Part shown: positions 60,005 through 64,000 of the stretch, one piece after another
How positions within the stretch are numbered: the first letter of the stretch is position 1
Layout: the number at the start of each line of letters is the position of its first letter
The notes under the pieces: model-generated
What the model was told of the DNA's origin: nothing
What the model saw: the letters and a program-made list of their open reading frames with translations, nothing else
Databases searched by the model: none
Assembly: GCF_041435335.1 (NCBI RefSeq)
Contig: NZ_CP108430.1
Span: 6,609,001-6,673,000 of the forward strand
Length of the DNA: 64,000 nt
Source: Streptomyces sp. NBC_01283
Lineage (GTDB): Bacteria > Actinomycetota > Actinomycetes > Streptomycetales > Streptomycetaceae
Direction of reading: 5' to 3'
Translations under genes and position numbers: made by a program

Positions 60005-61191
60005 GCGGGCTGCTCCATGAAGCGCTGCGTGCGGGGGGTGCCGGCGAAGCGCAGAGGGGTGAACCCCCGTGCCTCGTCGGGCAGTTCACCGGTGGTCAGG
60101 GCGTGCGCCAGCACGTCACCGGTGACGGGCGTCAGAAGTACGCCGTTGCGGTAGTGCCCGGTGGCCAGCTGGAGGCCGGGGAGCGCGGTCGGACCGAGCA
60201 GCGGCGCGTTGTCGGGGGAGCCGGGGCGCAGGCCCGCGCGGGTCTCCGTCAGCGGCAGTTCCGTGATGCCGGGTACGAGCTCGTGGGAGTCCCGCAGCAG
60301 CTCGTACACGCCGCCCGCGGTGACCGTCGTGTCCCAGCCGAGCTCCTCGCTCGTCGCGCCGACGACGAGCTCGCCGTTCTCGCGCGGCACCAGGTAGACG
60401 TGGCTGCCGCGCACGACGGCGCGCACGGTGCGGCTCAGGAACGGCGCGTACCGCTGCGGCACCGTGAGCCGCAGCACCTGCCCCTTCACGGGGCGTACGG
60501 GCGGCAGGACACCCTCCGGGACGCCGGAGAGGCGTCCGCTGAGGCTGCCCGCGGCGAGCACGGTCTGACCGGCCTCCAGGGCGGTGCCGTCGGCGAGGAC
60601 GACACCGGTGGCCCGGTCCCGTACGACCGACAGGCGGTCCGCCCACGCGTGGTGGAAGACCACGCCCGCCCGCTCGCAGGCCACCAGGAGCGCCGCGGCG
60701 AGCCTGCGCGGGTCGATCTGGTGGTCGCCGTCGACACGCAGTCCGCCCCGGACGCCCGGTGCGAGCATCGGTTCGAGGCGGCGGCACTCGCGCCCGCTCA
60801 GCCACTCCGATGCGAGCCCCGACTGCTGCTGAAGGGCGTGCAGCTCCCGCAGATGGGCACGGTCGTCGGAGTCGAGCGCCACGGCGAGCGTGCCGCACGC
60901 GCGGTAGCCGAGATCGCGGCCGCTCGCCTCGGTCAGCTCCGCCGCGAAGTCGGGATAGCGCCGCGCGGAGGCCAGATTCAGGCCGAGCAGCGCCTGCTCC
61001 CCGTAGTGCAGCTCGGTGACGGCGGCCAGCATGCCCGCTGCGACCTGCGCCGCGCCGCCGCCGGGCTCGGGGTCCACGACCGCGGCGGACAGGCCGCGCT
61101 GGGCCGCCCGCCAGGCCGTGACCAGGCCGATGATGCCGCCCCCGACGACAAGGACGTCGGTCGTCTCCCGGGGTGGTGTACGTGGATGCAT
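60001..61191 (-). CDS. thiO: Glycine oxidase ThiO
   Basis: A 396-residue FAD-dependent glycine oxidase, which supplies dehydroglycine for the thiazole. The dinucleotide motif is TDVLVVGGGIIGLVTAWRAA near residue 12, then VVDPEPGGGAAQVAAGMLAA. VKGQVLRLTVPQRYAPFLSR and SHVYLVPRENGELVVGATSE are the substrate-domain features, and TRAGLRPGSPDNAPLLGPT with LATGHYRNGVLLTPVTG is the typical amine-oxidase C-terminus. The ATG is at 61191, 15 bases after the TPP riboswitch end, so the riboswitch may hide the ribosome site (GAAGGGAGGGGC). Confidence 0.93.
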   Translation of the reverse strand: MHPRTPPRETTDVLVVGGGIIGLVTAWRAAQRGLSAAVVDPEPGGGAAQVAAGMLAAVTELHYGEQALLGLNLASARRYPDFAAELTEASGRDLGYRACGTLAVALDSDDRAHLRELHALQQQSGLASEWLSGRECRRLEPMLAPGVRGGLRVDGDHQIDPRRLAAALLVACERAGVVFHHAWADRLSVVRDRATGVVLADGTALEAGQTVLAAGSLSGRLSGVPEGVLPPVRPVKGQVLRLTVPQRYAPFLSRTVRAVVRGSHVYLVPRENGELVVGATSEELGWDTTVTAGGVYELLRDSHELVPGITELPLTETRAGLRPGSPDNAPLLGPTALPGLQLATGHYRNGVLLTPVTGDVLAHALTTGELPDEARGFTPLRFAGTPRTQRFMEQPA

Positions 61192-61205
61192 GGGTGTCCA
61201 GCCCC

Positions 61206-61290
61206 TCCCTTCGCCGGCATGACCCGGATCAGGTTCGTACGGTCGGAGGCCGTCCAGCCTCCCTCTCAGCCCGGTGCGTCCGGGCTCCCG
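61206..61290 (-). promoter_or_regulatory. TPP riboswitch
   Basis: On the minus strand the THI element is complete: GGGAGCCCGG, GGGCTGAGAGGGAGGC (P2/J region), ACCGTACGAACCTGATCCGG, GTCATGCCGGCGAAGGGA. The conserved CTGAGAGG and the CCTGATCCGGGTCATGC blocks are exact. The last part carries the purine-rich ribosome site of thiO, so thiamine pyrophosphate should lower translation of thiO-thiS-thiG. Confidence 0.95.
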
Positions 61291-61431
61291 CGAGTGCTCT
61301 GCACGGCAACCTTAGCCCTTGGTGTCCCGGGGTAGGTAGGGCAGCTGGGCGGTCAGGAGCAGTGACGGTGTGTCAGAGATCTCCTCGCGGGTCCCTGAGG
61401 CGCGCGTCGCCCGCCGCCCTAGAGTGATCGG

Positions 61432-62652
61432 GTGAGTGAGCAGCGGAGGCAGGAAGAGCGCCGGGTCGTCATCGTCGGTGCGGGGATGGCAGGGGTGCAG
61501 ACCGCCGTGGCCCTGCGCGAGCAGGGGTTCGCCGGTGCGGTCACCCTGATCGGCGCGGAGCCCCATCAGCCGTACGACAGGCCGCCGTTGTCCAAGGCCG
61601 TGCTGCTCGGCAAGGCGGAGGGCTCCGCCTTCGACATCGACTTCGAGGCACTCGGCATCGAGCTGAGCCTGGGCCACGAGGTCACGGGCGTCCGCCCCGC
61701 GGACCACGAACTGGACACCGCGTCCGGCCCGGTGCCCTACGACGCCCTCGTCATCGCCACCGGCGCCCGCCCGATCCTGCTCCCCGGTGTCTCCGGGGTC
61801 CCCGGCGTCCATCTGCTGCGCACCCTCGACGACGCCGAGCGGCTGCGGCCCGTGCTCGCCGAACAGCACCGCATCGTGGTCGTCGGTGCCGGCTGGATCG
61901 GCGCCGAGTTCGCGACCGCCGCACGCGAGGCGGGCTGCTCGGTCACCGTCGTCGAGGCCGCCGCGCGTCCGCTCGCCGGGGCGCTGCCCGCGGAGGTCGC
62001 GGCGCCGATGACGTCCTGGTACGCCGACTCCGGAGCCGAACTGCGCACCCACGCGCGCGTGGACCGCGTCGAGCCCGGCAGCGTCCTCCTGGACGACGGC
62101 ACCCGGCTGCCCGCGGACGCGGTCGTCGTCGGCATCGGCGCACGCCCCGCCACGGACTGGCTCGCGGACTCCGGCATCACCCTGGGCGCCCACCGTGAGG
62201 TCCTCGCCGACGACCACCTGCGGACGTCGGAACCCGACGTGTACGCGGTCGGCGACTGCTCATCCTTCCCTTCGGGACGGTACGGCGAGCGCCTGCTCGT
62301 CCACCACTGGGACAACGCCCTCCAGGGCCCGCGCACGGTCGCGGCGAACATCATCGGCGAGACCCCTTCGGCGTACGACCCGGTCCCGTACTTCTGGTCC
62401 GAGCAGTTCGGCCGCTTCGTCCAGTACGCGGGCCATCACGCGTCCGCCGACGAGCTGGTGTGGCGCGGCGACCCCTCGGGGGCGGCCTGGAGCGTGTGCT
62501 GGCTCCGGCGGGGCGCCCTGGTGGCCCTCCTCGCGGTGGGCCGTCCCAGGGACCTGGCGCAGGGCCGCAAGCTGATCGAGGCGGGCGCCCGCCTGTCCGC
62601 CGAGCTGGCGGCGGACCCCGCCGTACCGCTCAAGAAGGCAGTGCTGCCCTAA
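61432..62652 (+). CDS. NAD(P)/FAD ferredoxin-reductase-like oxidoreductase
   Basis: A 406-residue pyridine nucleotide-disulfide-type flavoprotein of the BphA4/rhodocoxin-reductase group. The FAD motif is RRVVIVGAGMAGVQTAVALR near residue 10. YDRPPLSKAVLLGKAEG is diagnostic for ferredoxin reductases. The NAD motif is HRIVVVGAGWIGAEFATAAR near residue 145, and TSEPDVYAVGDCSSFPSGRY is the second FAD-binding block. The C-terminal domain has HHWDNALQGPRTVAANIIG. It transfers electrons from NAD(P)H to a ferredoxin, perhaps of a P450 or dioxygenase system, but no partner is adjacent. The GTG at 61432 follows GAGTGATCGG. Confidence 0.9.
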   Translation: MSEQRRQEERRVVIVGAGMAGVQTAVALREQGFAGAVTLIGAEPHQPYDRPPLSKAVLLGKAEGSAFDIDFEALGIELSLGHEVTGVRPADHELDTASGPVPYDALVIATGARPILLPGVSGVPGVHLLRTLDDAERLRPVLAEQHRIVVVGAGWIGAEFATAAREAGCSVTVVEAAARPLAGALPAEVAAPMTSWYADSGAELRTHARVDRVEPGSVLLDDGTRLPADAVVVGIGARPATDWLADSGITLGAHREVLADDHLRTSEPDVYAVGDCSSFPSGRYGERLLVHHWDNALQGPRTVAANIIGETPSAYDPVPYFWSEQFGRFVQYAGHHASADELVWRGDPSGAAWSVCWLRRGALVALLAVGRPRDLAQGRKLIEAGARLSAELAADPAVPLKKAVLP

Positions 62653-62718
62653 GCGCTGCCGTCACCGACGCCGGGACCGCGGGGGACCCGCTGCCCGGCC
62701 GCTGTCGGTGCCCGGAGC

Positions 62719-62724
62719 TACGCT
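62719..62724 (+). promoter_or_regulatory. -10 box before the Rv2175c-like gene
   Basis: TACGCT ends 7 bases before the GTG at 62732 and no ribosome site is present, again suggesting a leaderless message. The -35 match is weak. Confidence 0.35.
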
Positions 62725-62731
62725 TGTCCCC

Positions 62732-63097
62732 GTGACCGAGATTGACGCAAAGACTGATGCTCTCGTCCCCGAGTGGCTCCACCTCCCCGACATCGCAGAA
62801 ATGCTCGACGTCGAGGTGACGCGTGTGCGCCAGCTGGTCAAGGAGGGCCAGCTGATCGCCGTGCGCCGTGGTGAGAACCGCGCGCTCGCCGTGCCGGCGG
62901 CCTTCATCGACGGCGACAAGATCGTCAAGGGCCTCACCGGCACCCTGACGCTCCTGCGGGACGACGGCTTCTCCGACGAAGAGATGCTGGAGTGGCTCTT
63001 CACTCCGGACCCGACCCTGCCCGGCACCCCCGCGCAGGCACTCAGTGAGAATCGCGGCACGGAGGTGAAGCGCCGCGCCCAGGCGCTCGCCGTCTGA
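62732..63097 (+). CDS. Rv2175c-like winged-helix DNA-binding protein
   Basis: A 121-residue protein of the Rv2175c/WhiA-unrelated winged-helix family. It begins TEIDAKTDALVPEWLHLPDI, and AEMLDVEVTRVRQLVKEGQL (residues 24-43) is the helix-turn-helix, followed by the wing VRRGENRALAVPAAFID. The C-terminal domain has LLRDDGFSDEEMLEWLFTPD. In M. tuberculosis the homologue is phosphorylated by PknL in its N-terminal Thr, which blocks DNA binding; here an N-terminal Thr is present at residue 8, and a PknL-like kinase is encoded 4 kb away. The GTG is at 62732; a longer upstream frame is possible. Confidence 0.88.
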   Translation: MTEIDAKTDALVPEWLHLPDIAEMLDVEVTRVRQLVKEGQLIAVRRGENRALAVPAAFIDGDKIVKGLTGTLTLLRDDGFSDEEMLEWLFTPDPTLPGTPAQALSENRGTEVKRRAQALAV

Positions 63098-63153
63098 CCG
63101 GGACGCGTCCGACCGAGGCGCGTCCGACCGAAACGGAAAACCGTTGCGTACGG

Positions 63154-63180
63154 GCCGTGGGTCCCCCGGGGACCCACGGC
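63154..63180 (+). terminator. Hairpin between the Rv2175c-like gene and thiE
   Basis: GCCGTGGGTCCC and its complement form a 12-bp stem with CCG loop. It may end the upstream transcript; two copies of GCGTCCGACCGA stand before it. Confidence 0.6.
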
Positions 63181-63214
63181 GCGTAGGCCACCGACGACCC
63201 GGGGGGACCTCTTC

Positions 63215-63865
63215 ATGGCCACCAAGCCTGCCCGCGAGCAGCTCGCCGACGCCCGCCTCTACCTGTGTGTGGACGCCCGCAAGCGCCAGGGAGACCTCCC
63301 CGAGTTCCTCGACGCCGTCCTCGGCGGCGGCGTCGACATCGTGCAGCTGCGGGACAAGGGCATGGAGGCGGCCGAGGAGCTCGACCACCTGCGGGTCTTC
63401 GCCGACGCCGCCCGCCGGCACGGCAAGCTCCTCGCCGTGAACGACCGCGCGGACGTCGCGCACGCCATCGGCGCCGACGTGCTGCACCTGGGCCAGGGCG
63501 ACCTGCCCGTCCCCGCGGCTCGCGCGGTCCTCGGCCAGGACGTGCTCGTGGGCCGCTCCACGCACGCCGACACCGAGGCCGCCGCCGCGGCCACGCAGGA
63601 CGGCGTGGACTACTTCTGCACCGGCCCCTGCTGGCCCACCCCCACCAAGCCCGGTCGGTACGCCCCCGGGCTCGACCTCGTCCGGTACACGGCCTCGCTC
63701 GGCACGGACCGCCCGTGGTTCGCCATCGGCGGCATCGACGCGGGCAACCTCGACGAGGTGCTCGAAGCGGGCGCCCGCCGCGTCGTCGTCGTACGGGCGA
63801 TCACGGAGGCGGACGACCCGGCCGCCGCCGCGGCCGACTTCGCGAAGCGGCTGCGTACGGCCTGA
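63215..63865 (+). CDS. thiE: Thiamine-phosphate synthase
   Basis: A 216-residue ThiE, which joins HMP pyrophosphate and thiazole phosphate to give thiamine phosphate. It has [40 protein letters not shown] (QLRxK, about residue 45), [40 protein letters not shown], and [20 protein letters not shown], the pyrophosphate and Mg sites of the family. The PTxTK box reads [17 protein letters not shown], with the diphosphate Thr and Lys kept. The ATG is at 63215 in the opposite direction to the thiOSG operon, and no THI element was seen upstream of it. Confidence 0.93.
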   Translation: MATKPAREQLADARLYLCVDARKRQGDLPEFLDAVLGGGVDIVQLRDKGMEAAEELDHLRVFADAARRHGKLLAVNDRADVAHAIGADVLHLGQGDLPVPAARAVLGQDVLVGRSTHADTEAAAAATQDGVDYFCTGPCWPTPTKPGRYAPGLDLVRYTASLGTDRPWFAIGGIDAGNLDEVLEAGARRVVVVRAITEADDPAAAAADFAKRLRTA

Positions 63866-63942
63866 TCGGCGATCTTCGGCCATCATTCCGGTCGGTTGTC
63901 CGCAGGTTGGACGGGAATTGGCCGGTAGCGGTACCCCGTAGC

Positions 63943-63948
63943 TAACCT
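63943..63948 (+). promoter_or_regulatory. -10 box before the metF-like start
   Basis: TAACCT ends 6 bases before the ATG at 63955, with TTGGCC 19 bp farther up as a possible -35. No ribosome site is present, so a leaderless message is likely. Confidence 0.4.
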
Positions 63949-63954
63949 GCCCGT

Positions 63955-64000
63955 ATGGCCCTAGGCACTGCTTCCACCAGATCTGATCGCGCACGCACCG
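63955..64000 (+). CDS. metF: Probable methylenetetrahydrofolate reductase, first 15 codons
   Basis: Only MALGTASTRSDRART is inside the window. This matches the N-terminus of Streptomyces MetF as I recall it, and Rv2172c (a MetF-like protein) lies beside Rv2175c in M. tuberculosis. The enzyme would reduce methylenetetrahydrofolate for methionine synthesis. The call rests on a short match plus context. Confidence 0.5.
   Translation, partial: MALGTASTRSDRART

Overview
The window is high-GC actinobacterial DNA with the gene order, GTG starts, 4-base stop/start overlaps and repeats typical of Streptomyces. It is ordinary chromosome rather than an accessory island: no insertion sequence, prophage, CRISPR array, rRNA or tRNA was seen. 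From memory of the Mycobacterium tuberculosis map, much of it is collinear in content with Rv2172c-Rv2205c (metF-like, Rv2175c/pknL, DAHP synthase, GT87, acyltransferase, ArsA-like, SRPBCC, fadD15, pimB, NlpC/P60, trpD, qcrBAC/ctaE, ctaF, ctaC, adoK, ErpA-like, glycerate kinase). That synteny supports several of the calls below.

Layout. 0-4.4 kb: a methyltransferase cut by the window edge, a DUF3043 membrane protein, a PspA envelope-stress protein with a small partner, and a histidine kinase/NarL-type regulator pair. 4.6-9.7 kb: an RND efflux permease, nadA (quinolinate synthase) and an ErpA-type Fe-S carrier. 9.7-14.2 kb: a large anchored secreted protein, a small conserved protein, a PfkB/adenosine-type kinase and a cysteine desulfurase fused to a TusA domain. 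14.5-23.8 kb: the bc1-aa3 respiratory supercomplex (ctaC-ctaD-ctaF, then ctaE-qcrC-qcrA-qcrB), interrupted by an L,D-transpeptidase and a degenerate receiver protein. 24-29.8 kb: trpD; a SAM-IV riboswitch followed by a six-codon ORF and a class-V aminotransferase; a glycerate-kinase remnant; an AsnC-type effector domain coupled to a rhomboid protease; a zinc-ribbon protein; and a NYN-domain RNase-like protein.

30-41 kb: two NlpC/P60 hydrolases, a lipoprotein metallopeptidase, GT87 and PimB-like mannosyltransferases, a FadD-type ligase, a phosphoesterase, an SRPBCC protein and an ArsA-like ATPase with an altered P-loop. 41-50 kb: central carbon metabolism (DUF5304 gene plus glkA, a phosphofructokinase with pyrophosphate-type active-site residues, a D-lactate dehydrogenase) around lipid and signalling genes. 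50-56 kb: anthranilate synthase with a Trp-codon attenuator, divergent from a class II DAHP synthase; an iron-box-controlled bfd and bfr; a molybdopterin oxidoreductase; and a His-rich DUF4396 protein behind a CsoR-like copper operator. 56-64 kb: endonuclease IV, a PASTA Ser/Thr kinase (PknL-like), thiO-thiS-thiG behind a TPP riboswitch, a ferredoxin-reductase-like flavoprotein, an Rv2175c-like DNA-binding protein, thiE and the first codons of a probable metF.

The most informative signals are regulatory: SAM-IV and TPP riboswitches, a trp attenuator whose leader ORF looks leaderless, an iron box, a CsoR-like box, a perfect inverted repeat over the ctaE start, and several -10/start arrangements that suggest leaderless mRNAs.
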